A DNA stretch of 24,723 nt from Gammaproteobacteria bacterium UBA7376 (GCA_002470275.1 DKNY01000005.1:1-24723), one strand, 5' to 3'; positions 15,772 to 23,996 are shown, counted from the first letter of the stretch. Made by a program: numbers and translations. The notes: generated by a model not told the origin, from the sequence alone.

Positions 15772-17667
15772 TCATGGGGCATTTGTCTCGTCAGGCAGGG
15801 CAGGGGGCAGGGGACAGCCGAGGGTTGCGGAGACGCCCTTAATGAGCATGAACTCTTCTTCCGTTAGCCGGTCATCGGCGGTGGCGACGGCCGCGCAAGC
15901 CTCTAGAAACGTTGCCATCAGGGCTGGCGTCATTTCTCGAAGACGCTCTAGCGCGTGATTCATGGCGCGATAGTCGAAGTCAACATCCGGCATATCGACA
16001 GCCTTCAGACCCAGGATCTCAGCGCCTCGTTGGAAGGCCTCGCGCCGCGTTTCTGGCTGTTGTGTGCCGGCCTGATTGGCGAGTATGACGAGAACAATGC
16101 CTGCCTCCTTTTCTACTTTGCCCAATGATTTAACGCGACCTGATGCACGATGGGGACGTACGAAATGCCCATAGAGTTCTTGGGTAAGGATTCGGTGGAT
16201 TACCCACTCATGCAGTTCAATGTGCTCATCGGCGACAATGACCTGGGCACAAAGGTCGTAAAACCGGTGATACTGGCGATTCGACATCTGTTTCAGCGTG
16301 GGCATGGCGGTTTGCAGCAGGAGCAGCTGTTCGCGGAGAGATTTTTGCGAAATCTCCTGTAGCAACCGTCCGACATGCTCAGGAACACCCGGCTCCGCAT
16401 GGTCCTCAATCATTTGGCGCTGCAGCGCCTGCTGTTCCGGTTCTTGACTGCAGAGCATGGCGTACACGAGCGCGCGTGCCTCAAAGGTGTCATGAGCTGC
16501 GTCTCGCAGGCTTTCGCTTGTGTGCGCTAGCTGGCTGGTCGCTGCACTGAGATTTACGCTGCCGTAGAGCGCCTGAAACTGATGGTGATTGATGTCGCCT
16601 GCCATGGGGCTGTCTTGAGGCGGCGCTTGGTGTCCCGCTAGGCCAAATGCCATGGACTCGCCTGTATGCCCAGCGCCACGGTTTAGGACCTGACCATCCC
16701 AGCTAGGATCCAGGGCTTTAATTCTTTTGTCTAACGGGGGATGCGTCGCCATGGCGCCTAGGGCGAATTGTTTGAAGCTGCCGAAGAACAAGTGGCTGTT
16801 TTCTTCCGCTGAAGGCTGCTCCATGGTTGACCCGGATTGGTGTCCGGCAATTTTCTTGAGGGCCCCGGCGATCCCGTTTGTGGATCGTGTGTATTGAACC
16901 GCTGCCGCATCCGCCAAAAATTCCCGTTGACGGCTAACGGCTGCTTTAATTAGCTGCCCAAAAAATGTGCCGGTATAACCGATTACTACTAAGGCCAGGG
17001 CCAGGGCGGCAGCGCTACCTCGTTCATTGGAGCGCCTGTAAGAGGAGCCCCGCAGTAGGTGGGCGCCAATGATGCCAATAACTAAAATGCCGTGAAGAAT
17101 CGCCATCAGGCGCAGATTGATCCGCATATCGCCATTTAGGATATGACTGAATTCATGAGCGATCACCCCCTGCAGCTCACTGCGATCCAGCAGGTCTAGC
17201 GTACCCTGGTTAATGCCAATGACCGCATCTTGAGGACTGAACCCTGCCGCAAAAGCGTTAATGCTGGGCTCATGGATTAGATAGACAGGCGGCGTGCTGA
17301 TGCCCGAGGCAATGGCCATTTCCTCAACAACGTTGAGCAGGCGCTTGTGTTTTGGGTCTTGGGTTTGCTGGGGGATCAGCGTGCCGCCAAGGGCCTCCGC
17401 GACGGCCTTGCCCCCTGCCCGAAGGCTAAGATATTTGAACAGCATCGCTATCATAATGATGCCGATCACGAGCGTTGACGTGCCAACCCACATACCGCCA
17501 GGCGCTTGCTGGAGTTGCTGGATAAAACTCATCTCTCCGGAGCCGAAAAGCAGCAGGACAATGGCGACGTTGGTGAGCAGGATCAAGCTGATGACGGCCA
17601 GAGCAAAGAGGGCAATGAGTTTGAACGTAGTTGCCCGCGCCTGCTCCTGTGATCTAAAGAAATTCAT
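15772..17667 (-). CDS. M48 family (HtpX-like) membrane metalloprotease with TerB-like C-terminal extension
   Basis: A 631-residue inner-membrane zinc protease. Hydrophobic helices lie near 15-40, 60-80, 185-205 and 218-242; the zinc motif HEFSH is at 171-175 and the third ligand is Glu249 in RQREFLADAAAV, so the M48 active site is complete. HtpX itself ends near residue 290; here an extra C-terminal half of about 300 residues follows. It contains two helical segments (about 461-504 and 579-621; AVATADDRLTEEEFMLIKG in the second) resembling TerB-like acidic helical repeats. LemA is encoded upstream with 54 nt between, a pairing widely seen with M48 proteases. An inverted repeat lies in that gap. 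Confidence 0.88.
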   Translation of the reverse strand: MNFFRSQEQARATTFKLIALFALAVISLILLTNVAIVLLLFGSGEMSFIQQLQQAPGGMWVGTSTLVIGIIMIAMLFKYLSLRAGGKAVAEALGGTLIPQQTQDPKHKRLLNVVEEMAIASGISTPPVYLIHEPSINAFAAGFSPQDAVIGINQGTLDLLDRSELQGVIAHEFSHILNGDMRINLRLMAILHGILVIGIIGAHLLRGSSYRRSNERGSAAALALALVVIGYTGTFFGQLIKAAVSRQREFLADAAAVQYTRSTNGIAGALKKIAGHQSGSTMEQPSAEENSHLFFGSFKQFALGAMATHPPLDKRIKALDPSWDGQVLNRGAGHTGESMAFGLAGHQAPPQDSPMAGDINHHQFQALYGSVNLSAATSQLAHTSESLRDAAHDTFEARALVYAMLCSQEPEQQALQRQMIEDHAEPGVPEHVGRLLQEISQKSLREQLLLLQTAMPTLKQMSNRQYHRFYDLCAQVIVADEHIELHEWVIHRILTQELYGHFVRPHRASGRVKSLGKVEKEAGIVLVILANQAGTQQPETRREAFQRGAEILGLKAVDMPDVDFDYRAMNHALERLREMTPALMATFLEACAAVATADDRLTEEEFMLIKGVSATLGCPLPPALPDETNAP

Positions 17668-17672
17668 GGGCT

Positions 17673-17717
17673 GATAAACGACTTATTTGTTGTAGGTTTT
17701 TTTGCTGCCAGTTTATC
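17673..17717. repeat. Inverted repeat between lemA and the M48 protease gene
   Basis: GATAAAC (17673-17679) and GTTTATC (17711-17717) are perfect 7-bp inverted repeats separated by 31 nt. In the minus-strand message one arm lies just before the M48 start codon, which has no clear ribosome-binding site, so a fold could influence translation. With so short an arm, chance is a real possibility. Confidence 0.25.
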
Positions 17718-17721
17718 GCTC

Positions 17722-18312
17722 TTAGAAAGAGACCTTGGGGGCTTCCTTGATTTCTTCTGCATCATCAAACTCCAACAGCGAGGCATCGCTGGGGTGGCCG
17801 AAGGTTGCCGCCAACATGACGGGTGGGAAGGAACTTCGATAGGTATTGTATTCAGTGACCTGATCATTGAAGGCCTGTCGCGCAAAGGCCACCTTGTTTT
17901 CTGTCGTTGTGAGTTCTTCGGTCAGCTGCATCATATTGCTGCTGGCCTTCAGATCTGGATAGGCCTCCATGACTACGTTCAGACGGCCAAGAGCGCTCCC
18001 CAGCATACCCTCCGCTCCCGCAAGTTCCTGCATGGCCGCGGCGCTGCCAGGGTTACCGGATGCTGCTTCCAGTCCCGAAACCGCCTGATTTCTCGCCTGA
18101 ATAACGGCTTCCAGTGTTTCTCGTTCGTGGCTCATATAACCCTTGGCCGTTTCGACGAGATTGGGGATGAGGTCATAGCGGCGCTTGAGCTGAACCTCTA
18201 TCTGTGAAAAGCCGTTTTCGTGGCGATTCTTGAGCTCCACCAGCTTGTTGTAAATGGCCATCACCCAGAAAGCCAGGCCCGCCAGAATGACGAGAAGGAT
18301 AATCAGTTCCAT
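17722..18312 (-). CDS. lemA: LemA family membrane protein
   Basis: A 196-residue LemA protein. It has one N-terminal membrane helix (MELIILLVILAGLAFWVMAI) followed by a long helical cytoplasmic or periplasmic part. The signature blocks are IYNKLVELKNRHENGFSQI, VQLKRRYDLIPNLVETAKGY and YPDLKASSNMMQL, and TEYNTYRSSFP near the C-terminus. AGGA stands nine bases before the ATG, a usable ribosome-binding site. LemA proteins are widespread and commonly encoded next to HtpX-like or TPM-domain proteins; their precise role is not settled. It is transcribed first, followed by the M48 protease and ppx, and divergently from the flavin reductase gene. Confidence 0.93.
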   Translation of the reverse strand: MELIILLVILAGLAFWVMAIYNKLVELKNRHENGFSQIEVQLKRRYDLIPNLVETAKGYMSHERETLEAVIQARNQAVSGLEAASGNPGSAAAMQELAGAEGMLGSALGRLNVVMEAYPDLKASSNMMQLTEELTTTENKVAFARQAFNDQVTEYNTYRSSFPPVMLAATFGHPSDASLLEFDDAEEIKEAPKVSF

Positions 18313-18427
18313 GTTTTGTTCCTGGTTATGCGTCTTAGAAGAGGGGAATATGATGCGGGTTAGGCGGGAAAAAGTAAAAGATTTGATCTGGGTGGGGTGC
18401 CCATAGCCCTGTGTCGTTGAGAGCGCG

Positions 18428-18433
18428 TATAGT
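18428..18433 (+). promoter_or_regulatory. Putative -10 box of the flavin reductase-NMO operon
   Basis: TATAGT at 18428-18433 lies in the 164-nt gap shared with divergent lemA. Transcription would begin near 18440, giving a leader of about 37 nt before the ATG at 18477. No obvious -35 element. Confidence 0.3.
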
Positions 18434-18476
18434 GACCGCGCCGTATAGAAAGAGTTTGTTTTTTTTGGAGCAAGAG

Positions 18477-18965
18477 ATGCCGATATTTAACGAGGCGGAA
18501 TACCGCAAGAGCGTGGGTGCCTTCGCCACCGGGGTTGTGGTTGTGACCGGAATACAGGATCAAAAACCTCTGGGCTTTGCGGCCCAGTCCTTTATTTCGT
18601 TATCTCTGGATCCGCCCCTGGTAGCTTTCTGTCCTGCCAGAGCATCCTCGAGCTGGCCGAAAATGCGTGCGACGGGCCGCTTTGCGGTGAATATTCTGGC
18701 CTTAAGCCAGCAGGCAACCTGTAACGCTATGGCGCAATCGGGGGACGATAAATTCGCCAACGTGGATTGGGTGCCCAGTGAGGGTGGACTACCTGAGATC
18801 GTTGATGCGCTCGCATTTTTAGAATGCGATATTGAGGCGGAGCACGAAGGGGGAGACCACACCATTGTCGTCGGGCGGGTGAGGCTACATCGACGTCATC
18901 GCGAACAGCACGCGCCGCTGCTTTATTTTCAGAGCGCCTACGGAAGTTTTGGGGAGTTAACATGA
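18477..18965 (+). CDS. Flavin reductase-like FMN-binding protein
   Basis: A 162-residue protein with the split-barrel flavin reductase domain: YRKSVGAFATGVVVVTG at the start, FAAQSFISLSLDPPLVAFCP (the FMN-binding core) and GDHTIVVGRV toward the end. Such proteins reduce FMN or FAD with NAD(P)H, often to supply a partner monooxygenase. The ATG at 18477 is preceded by GGAG about six bases upstream; the longer frame from 18411 crosses a probable promoter and is not used. Its stop overlaps the next start by four bases (ATGA), so this and the NMO-like protein are translationally coupled. Confidence 0.9.
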   Translation: MPIFNEAEYRKSVGAFATGVVVVTGIQDQKPLGFAAQSFISLSLDPPLVAFCPARASSSWPKMRATGRFAVNILALSQQATCNAMAQSGDDKFANVDWVPSEGGLPEIVDALAFLECDIEAEHEGGDHTIVVGRVRLHRRHREQHAPLLYFQSAYGSFGELT

Positions 18966-20083
18966 ATCTCAAGAGTCGAGTCTGCGATCTTTTAGAAATC
19001 GAAAAACCCATCGTCTTGGCCGGAATGGGTGGGGCCAGCAATCCTGCTCTGGCCGCCGCTGTCTCTAACGCGGGCGGACTCGGGGTCCTCGGTGCAGCGG
19101 CCTGCGGTCCTCGTCAGCTGCGAGCTTGGATTCGAGAGACGCGCGAGCTGACCGATAAGCCATTTGGCGTTGATACGCTCCTGCCTGCGTCGGTGCGACG
19201 AGCGAACTATGATGACCTAGAGGGGCCGACCCCCGCGGATCTGCTGCCCGACCGCCAGGCCTTTGCCCGGGCCTTCATGCAGCAGGAGGGCTTGGCGCCC
19301 TTGCCGACCGAAGCGATGCAGGAGCAGAAAGAGCCCGACGGTCCGCCTCTTTTCACCAAGGAATTTTTCGAGGCACAAATGGAGGTCATCATTCAGGAGC
19401 GTGTTCCCGTGTACGCCTCAGGCTTGGGCAATCCGGGACCCTGGATGGACGCCCTGCGGGCGAATGGTTCTAAGGTCATGGCCGTGGTTGGCGCGGTGCG
19501 CCATGCAATCCAGGTGAAATCCTCGGGTCTCGATATCATCGTCGCTCAAGGGCACGATGGTGGCGGTCACAATTCACCCGTCGGCACCATGGCGTTGATC
19601 CCTCAGGTGGTGGATGCGGTTGGCGATACGCCGGTGCTTGGCGCCGGTGGGATATCAGACGGTCGCGGAGTCGCTGCCGCCCTGATGCTCGGTGCAGAGG
19701 GGGTGTGGATTGGGTCTGCGTTCCTTGCATCTAAAGAGGCGAATATCTTCGATTTCCAGAAGCAAGCCATCGTGGATGCGACGGAAGAAGGCACGTCGGT
19801 TTCTCGAACGGTGACTGGCAAGCCGGCTCGAATCATTCGCTCCAAGTGGACAGAACACTGGCTAAGAGAGGACGTAGAGCCACTCCCCATGCCCTACCAG
19901 GGTGCGGTATCGGGGCCCGTTATGGCTGCAGCCAACCGAGAGGGCCGTGGTGATATCAATCCTGGGTTTGCGGGCCAGGGAATCGGGATGATTAAGGCCG
20001 TCAGGCCGGCTAAGGAAATCTTTGACGAGCTGGTGTCTGGTGCCGAGAAGGCCCTATCGCGAACGACTAACTTGATTGGCTAA
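18962..20083 (+). CDS. Nitronate monooxygenase (2-nitropropane dioxygenase) family protein
   Basis: A 373-residue FMN-dependent TIM-barrel protein. N-terminal PIVLAGMGGASNPALAAAVS resembles the phosphate and substrate loop of nitronate monooxygenases; AQGHDGGGHNSPVG (His198, His203) is the family motif holding the catalytic histidine; VLGAGGISDGRGVAAAL and GAEGVWIGSAFL are the FMN-phosphate loops. The region about 75-140 (YDDLEGPTPADLLPDRQ onward) is longer than in classical NMO. The ATG overlaps the flavin reductase stop by four bases and has GGGGAG upstream. NMOs need no separate reductase, so the coupling hints at a different reaction, though this is inference. The true substrate is unknown. 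Confidence 0.85.
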   Translation: MNLKSRVCDLLEIEKPIVLAGMGGASNPALAAAVSNAGGLGVLGAAACGPRQLRAWIRETRELTDKPFGVDTLLPASVRRANYDDLEGPTPADLLPDRQAFARAFMQQEGLAPLPTEAMQEQKEPDGPPLFTKEFFEAQMEVIIQERVPVYASGLGNPGPWMDALRANGSKVMAVVGAVRHAIQVKSSGLDIIVAQGHDGGGHNSPVGTMALIPQVVDAVGDTPVLGAGGISDGRGVAAALMLGAEGVWIGSAFLASKEANIFDFQKQAIVDATEEGTSVSRTVTGKPARIIRSKWTEHWLREDVEPLPMPYQGAVSGPVMAAANREGRGDINPGFAGQGIGMIKAVRPAKEIFDELVSGAEKALSRTTNLIG

Positions 20084-20318
20084 CGATCCGACCACATCCT
20101 GTGACGCAATGCCGCTCTGGCTGCGTTAACCTAGCGTGAGCATGCGCTGTCTTAGGCCTAGGTTCGCCAAACGCTGTGGCTTTTCGGGTGAAGGCGGCGA
20201 GGTCAGAAATCGGGCTGCCGAAGCTTTCACATCGTTGTAACGCCACAACACGCAAAATGGTGCAACCCGTAGGTAAACGCTGAACCCCTCGGCACGGGTA
20301 ATACTGGATAATTTTTAC
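20084..20318. other. 235-nt non-coding gap with two weak inverted repeats
   Basis: No ORF worth calling is seen on either strand. Inverted repeats are AACCTAG (20128-20134)/CTAGGTT (20158-20164) and ACCCGT (20265-20270)/ACGGGT (20294-20299), each with a 23-nt loop. Neither is followed by a T-run, so I do not call a terminator. The gap probably holds the MATE gene promoter; AT-rich sequence (TAATAC, GATAAT) lies just before its start. Confidence 0.3.
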
Positions 20319-21713
20319 GTGAAGGCAAAGTCAATCCCCGACCCGAAATCGGAGGCAGTCCCCGATCAAGGGGAACCCCAGCGTCCTTCGCTCTCGTCTT
20401 TGGCGATCCCAAGTATTCTTGGCAATCTAAGCTATACCCTGGTGGGCATGGTCCAGACAAAGTTTGTCGGGAGTATGGGTCCCGAGGCGCTGGCGGCCGT
20501 GGGTGCTGGTCAGCGCGTTTTATTCGCGATGTTTGCCATCCTGATGGCGGTCAGTGCAGGCACCACGGCCCTCGTTGCCCGCGCCTGGGGTGCTGGTGAC
20601 TATGAAGAGGCAAGTCGCGTCACTATGGCGTCCCTTGTCTTGGTGAGCGCCCTATCGCTCTTGGTTGCGTTCATCGGCTTTGTTTTTGGTCACAGTATGG
20701 CATCGGTCTTTGGCTTGGATGATAAAACGCTAGTTATGGCGGCTGAGAATATCCGTTGGTTATCGGTCTTTATTATAGCCTTTGCGGTGACGATGATTAT
20801 GGGGGCTGCGCTGCGTGCCGCCGGGGATGCCTGGACGCCGTTATGGATCAGCGTGCTGGCTAACATTTTAAACCTTCCGCTCCTGTATGCCTTTGTTTTT
20901 GGACGCTGGGGTTTTCCGGAAATGGGGGTTGCTGGGGTGCCCGTGGCTGCAGGGATCGCCTTCACCTTTGGCGCCATCCTGTCGCTGTACCCCTGGCTAC
21001 GGCAAAGGTTTCGGCTGCGTCACGTAAGCGGAGGGTGGTGGCGTGTCGAGCGTTTGGGGCGATTACTGAACATCGGATATCCCGCAGCGCTCGAGCAAGC
21101 AGTTTTTCAGGTCGGTTTTTTTGTCTTTCTCATCCTGATTGGTATCAACTACGGCACCGAAGCCTTTGCGGCCTATAGCATCGGCGTCAACATTCTGGCG
21201 ATCTGCATGACCGTTGGCTTTGGCTTCTCAATCGCCAGTTCCACCCTGGTAGGGCAGCACCTGGGAAGCGGCGATCCGCTGGCTGCCAGTCGCAGCGGTT
21301 GGCGTGCGATGTGGATGGCTATTCTGTCTATGGGCGTTCTGGGTGTCATCGTGATGCTGAACGCCGAGACGCTGGCCAGGTACTTTGTTGGGGACGGCGA
21401 ACTCATCACTCGATACACCGTTCAGTTCATTATGATCCTCGGCGCCATGATGCCCCTCATGGCAGTGGAGTTTGGTATTGGCGGAGCCCTACGCGGTGCC
21501 GGCGACACGCGATTCCCCCTGGTTGCAACCACGCTTGGGTTGCTGGTCGTTCGATGTGGGTTGGCGGCGGCGGCGGCCTATACCCAAATGGATGTCGTTT
21601 GGCTCTACGCGGCCCTGATCGGCGATTACCTGTTAAAGGCTGTTTTGCTGATCTGGCGTTTTCGTCAGGGGCGATGGAAGGCGCTGATGCCCAGTCATCC
21701 ACCAGGGGCGTAG
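20319..21713 (+). CDS. MATE family efflux transporter
   Basis: A 464-residue inner-membrane protein with about twelve hydrophobic helices in two similar halves. Typical sequence is present in both: IPSILGNLSYTLVGMVQTKF with VGAGQRVLFAMF, then a second set of helices from about 250 (IGYPAALEQAVFQVGFFVF), with GFGFSIASSTLVGQHLG and GGALRGAGDTRFPL near the end. MATE proteins export cationic drugs or metabolites using sodium or proton gradients. The GTG at 20319 has no strong ribosome-binding site but no alternative ATG exists before the first helix. Convergent with the fusion gene, 16 nt between stops. Cargo unknown. Confidence 0.92.
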   Translation: MKAKSIPDPKSEAVPDQGEPQRPSLSSLAIPSILGNLSYTLVGMVQTKFVGSMGPEALAAVGAGQRVLFAMFAILMAVSAGTTALVARAWGAGDYEEASRVTMASLVLVSALSLLVAFIGFVFGHSMASVFGLDDKTLVMAAENIRWLSVFIIAFAVTMIMGAALRAAGDAWTPLWISVLANILNLPLLYAFVFGRWGFPEMGVAGVPVAAGIAFTFGAILSLYPWLRQRFRLRHVSGGWWRVERLGRLLNIGYPAALEQAVFQVGFFVFLILIGINYGTEAFAAYSIGVNILAICMTVGFGFSIASSTLVGQHLGSGDPLAASRSGWRAMWMAILSMGVLGVIVMLNAETLARYFVGDGELITRYTVQFIMILGAMMPLMAVEFGIGGALRGAGDTRFPLVATTLGLLVVRCGLAAAAAYTQMDVVWLYAALIGDYLLKAVLLIWRFRQGRWKALMPSHPPGA

Positions 21714-21729
21714 CCCTCAGGTCATCAAA

Positions 21730-22809
21730 CTAGTCCATGAGACTTTGGCGTCGAATGTCGCTGGAGGAGGTGTCGTTTCGATAGCGACTTTCTGGAACGC
21801 TCTGGCACAGGCCTGAAAGGCTGGCTGGCAGAGTCAGATCCTCCAGGCCAATAAAACGGCCCTTCGCGACCCGCCCAAACACCAAAAAGGATACCTCACA
21901 GGCAGCGAGGTCATTGAGCGCCTGCTCGCGCAGCGTCTCACTCTGCCGATAAAAACGCAGTTCGCCAATTCGCGACACCGTATCGGTGCCCACGGCGAAC
22001 ATCGCTCCCGGAAAGGCATGAGCCTTATCGGCAAAGCTGGTGAGGTTGGTTAGCCATACGGGCCTGGCGGATATTTTCTCGAGTCGCTCACTGACGGTGA
22101 GGAAGTCCAGGTCAGGCTTGTCGGCGTTTCTGAGGGTCAATTCAAAGGCACCGGGGCGTCCTGTCAGTTCTTCGGCGGTTTCGATGATCTGCTGATGCCC
22201 TGCATGGATCGGATCAAAGGAACCAGGCAGAAGCAGGCTGCCGTCATGATCACCAGAACACCAGCGGTAGGGCGACTTCTCCAGCAAGGGCTGCCAGTCA
22301 GCGGACGCCTGAATGAACTGGTGTTCGGTGGCAGCTGCCGGGGTGTCGCTCTGCAGCAGGACCTCGCCAAGACTCTGCCACAGCGCCAGATTCAGCGTAT
22401 TTTCCTGTTGGGTTCTGTTTGCCGAAGCGTCTAAAGTTAAGGCGAAGGTATGCGAACGATCCCTTGTTTGAATGGCCCAGTGAGCTCTGGTTTGCCCTTT
22501 TTTGGGCCGATCAGTGACCAAACTGGCGGTAACTCCCAGCCCAAAAATCTGACCTGAGCTCAAGTCACGAGCCCGGGCGTAAGCAGCCATGGCCATGGCG
22601 CGCGCGGTTGTCGCGGATGCCGCTTGTTCTGGCTCTCGACCCAGCAGGTCCGCCAGGGCGGCGCCGGCGTAGGGCACCTTGGCTTCTAGGACGGTGGCCG
22701 AGGCCCCGGGGGTGGACAGCATATCCGTGAGCAGCGAGGCGCCGCCGCCGGTGATGTGAAGGACGCCCTGCCAGGGTGATTGATGAAGAACGCGAGCCTG
22801 GGTATGCAT
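21730..22809 (-). CDS. CinA/PncC-like domain fused to NMN adenylyltransferase-like nucleotidyltransferase
   Basis: A 359-residue two-domain protein. The N-terminal domain (about 15-150) resembles the CinA C-terminal/PncC nicotinamide-mononucleotide deamidase fold: HITGGGASLLTDML, TPGASATVLEAKVPYAG, ASATTARAMAMAAYARA and GLGVTASLVT. The C-terminal domain (about 190-359) is a nucleotidyltransferase: LLPGSFDPIHAGH (HxGH class motif at 196-205), MFAVGTDTVSRIG, and the closing SSSDIR at 348-353, equivalent to the ISSTxIR motif of NMN/nicotinate nucleotide adenylyltransferases. Both active-site motifs of the second domain are intact. From memory, an uncharacterised plant protein has the same layout (Arabidopsis At2g01220). 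An NAD-salvage role is inference. It is 28 nt downstream of an alpha/beta hydrolase on the same strand. Confidence 0.85.
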   Translation of the reverse strand: MHTQARVLHQSPWQGVLHITGGGASLLTDMLSTPGASATVLEAKVPYAGAALADLLGREPEQAASATTARAMAMAAYARARDLSSGQIFGLGVTASLVTDRPKKGQTRAHWAIQTRDRSHTFALTLDASANRTQQENTLNLALWQSLGEVLLQSDTPAAATEHQFIQASADWQPLLEKSPYRWCSGDHDGSLLLPGSFDPIHAGHQQIIETAEELTGRPGAFELTLRNADKPDLDFLTVSERLEKISARPVWLTNLTSFADKAHAFPGAMFAVGTDTVSRIGELRFYRQSETLREQALNDLAACEVSFLVFGRVAKGRFIGLEDLTLPASLSGLCQSVPESRYRNDTSSSDIRRQSLMD

Positions 22810-22837
22810 TTGAATTAACTGCCCTGGGAGCCCGAGG

Positions 22838-23716
22838 TCAGGCTGATGCGGTTAAAAAGGATTTGACCGTTGCCACGAAGAGATCGAGCTGGTCGTGATG
22901 AACCCAGTGGCCAGCATCGGCAAAGGCCTCGACCTGTAAAGGACAGGTGAATTGCTCTGTGCGGCCATCGGCTACCGGGTCGGAAGCCCAGGACTCAAGT
23001 CCCCTGACCAACAGGGTGGGGCATTGAATATCTGCACACAGTCCGCCCATTTCGTCAAAGGGAATGCCGATGGGAGAAAAATTTCGAACATAGTTATCGA
23101 ATTTCCAGCTAAAGGTGCCGTCCTCGTTTTGATTGGAGCCATGTATGGTCAGGTGCCGGGCTTGGTCCTCGGACAGGTGCGGGTTCTCCTCCTGCATACG
23201 CTGCAGGGCGTCCTCCAGCGTGGCGTACTTCCGAACTGTCCTGCCTGAGGACTTACGCACATCACTGATCCATTGATGCACCCGTTCTCTTGTTGGACGT
23301 TCGAAACGTGACTTGATCAAGCTGGGCGGAGGTCCCATGCCTTCTATGCAGACCAAACTTTTTACCTGCTCGGGGTGCAGGGCCGTGTAGAGGAGCGAGA
23401 TAGAGCCTCCCAGAGAGTGGCCAATGACCGTTACGGGCGACATATTTTTTTGCTGCAGCAGTTGGGCGATGTCATAAACGTAGTCAATCTGCTGGTAGGA
23501 GCTACCCACCATCCACTGGCTGTCCCCATGACCACGGAGATCTGGCGCGATGATGTGATAATCGTTTCTGAAGTGTTCAGCGACCCAGTCCCAGTTGCGG
23601 CAGTGATCCCTGCCGCCGTGAATAAGGATCATGGGGGGGGCTTCCGGATTACCCCAATCGACATAGTGCAGGCGTAGGCGTTGAGAAAAATAGGTATGCG
23701 AAGTCGGACCGAGCAT
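22838..23716 (-). CDS. Alpha/beta hydrolase fold enzyme
   Basis: A 292-residue alpha/beta hydrolase of the haloalkane dehalogenase/epoxide hydrolase-like branch by appearance. HGGRDH at 33-38 (oxyanion region), PDLRGHGDS, GHSLGG with nucleophile Ser101 and His270 in GHWVHHDQ complete the core; the acid residue lies in the segment ASDPVADG or near it, not certain. The ATG at 23716 is favoured over a TTG 26 codons upstream because a TATACT box lies inside that extension and gives a 27-nt leader. Specificity cannot be deduced; esters or lactones are typical. Upstream lies 280 nt without a clear gene, downstream the fusion protein. Confidence 0.85.
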   Translation of the reverse strand: MLGPTSHTYFSQRLRLHYVDWGNPEAPPMILIHGGRDHCRNWDWVAEHFRNDYHIIAPDLRGHGDSQWMVGSSYQQIDYVYDIAQLLQQKNMSPVTVIGHSLGGSISLLYTALHPEQVKSLVCIEGMGPPPSLIKSRFERPTRERVHQWISDVRKSSGRTVRKYATLEDALQRMQEENPHLSEDQARHLTIHGSNQNEDGTFSWKFDNYVRNFSPIGIPFDEMGGLCADIQCPTLLVRGLESWASDPVADGRTEQFTCPLQVEAFADAGHWVHHDQLDLFVATVKSFLTASA

Positions 23717-23996
23717 AGGATTCAGTTTTCCCTGGCAAATCAGCCGTTGAGTATAGGCGAGTCCCGGCGATTCTGGGTCGGGAATTTGTTTCAACAGCGT
23801 GAAAGCGCCCGGCTCGGCGATCTTTATGGATCTTCGCCAGCGTCGAACCTTAGGTCGATGCGTGCATGGGCAAACCGAGTGGCTGCTCTCCGATATCGAG
23901 ACGCAGTACGGTTGAGAAGCAGAGTCCTCCGATAAGCCCCACGTTAGATGCTGTCGAGCAATCCTCGCTCCCTAGTCGCAACAAAGGGTCCCTGTC
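23717..23996. other. 280-nt gap with a putative hydrolase promoter
   Basis: Between the YceI stop and the hydrolase ATG I see no gene. TATACT on the minus strand (23755-23750) is a reasonable -10 box for the hydrolase; there is no convincing -35. The plus-strand frame at 23681-23935 looks like antisense noise. No clear terminator for the YceI gene could be found. Confidence 0.35.

Noticed and set aside
17794..18207. 137-codon plus-strand ORF opposite lemA
   Set aside because: Antisense to a well-supported LemA gene, with no recognisable domain.
21299..21733. 144-codon ORF within the MATE gene in another frame
   Set aside because: Out-of-frame shadow of the transporter with unusual Cys/Arg/Gly-rich composition.
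23681..23935. 84-codon plus-strand ORF in the gap before the YceI gene
   Set aside because: Arginine-rich composition, partly antisense to the hydrolase gene, no ribosome-binding site or recognisable pattern.
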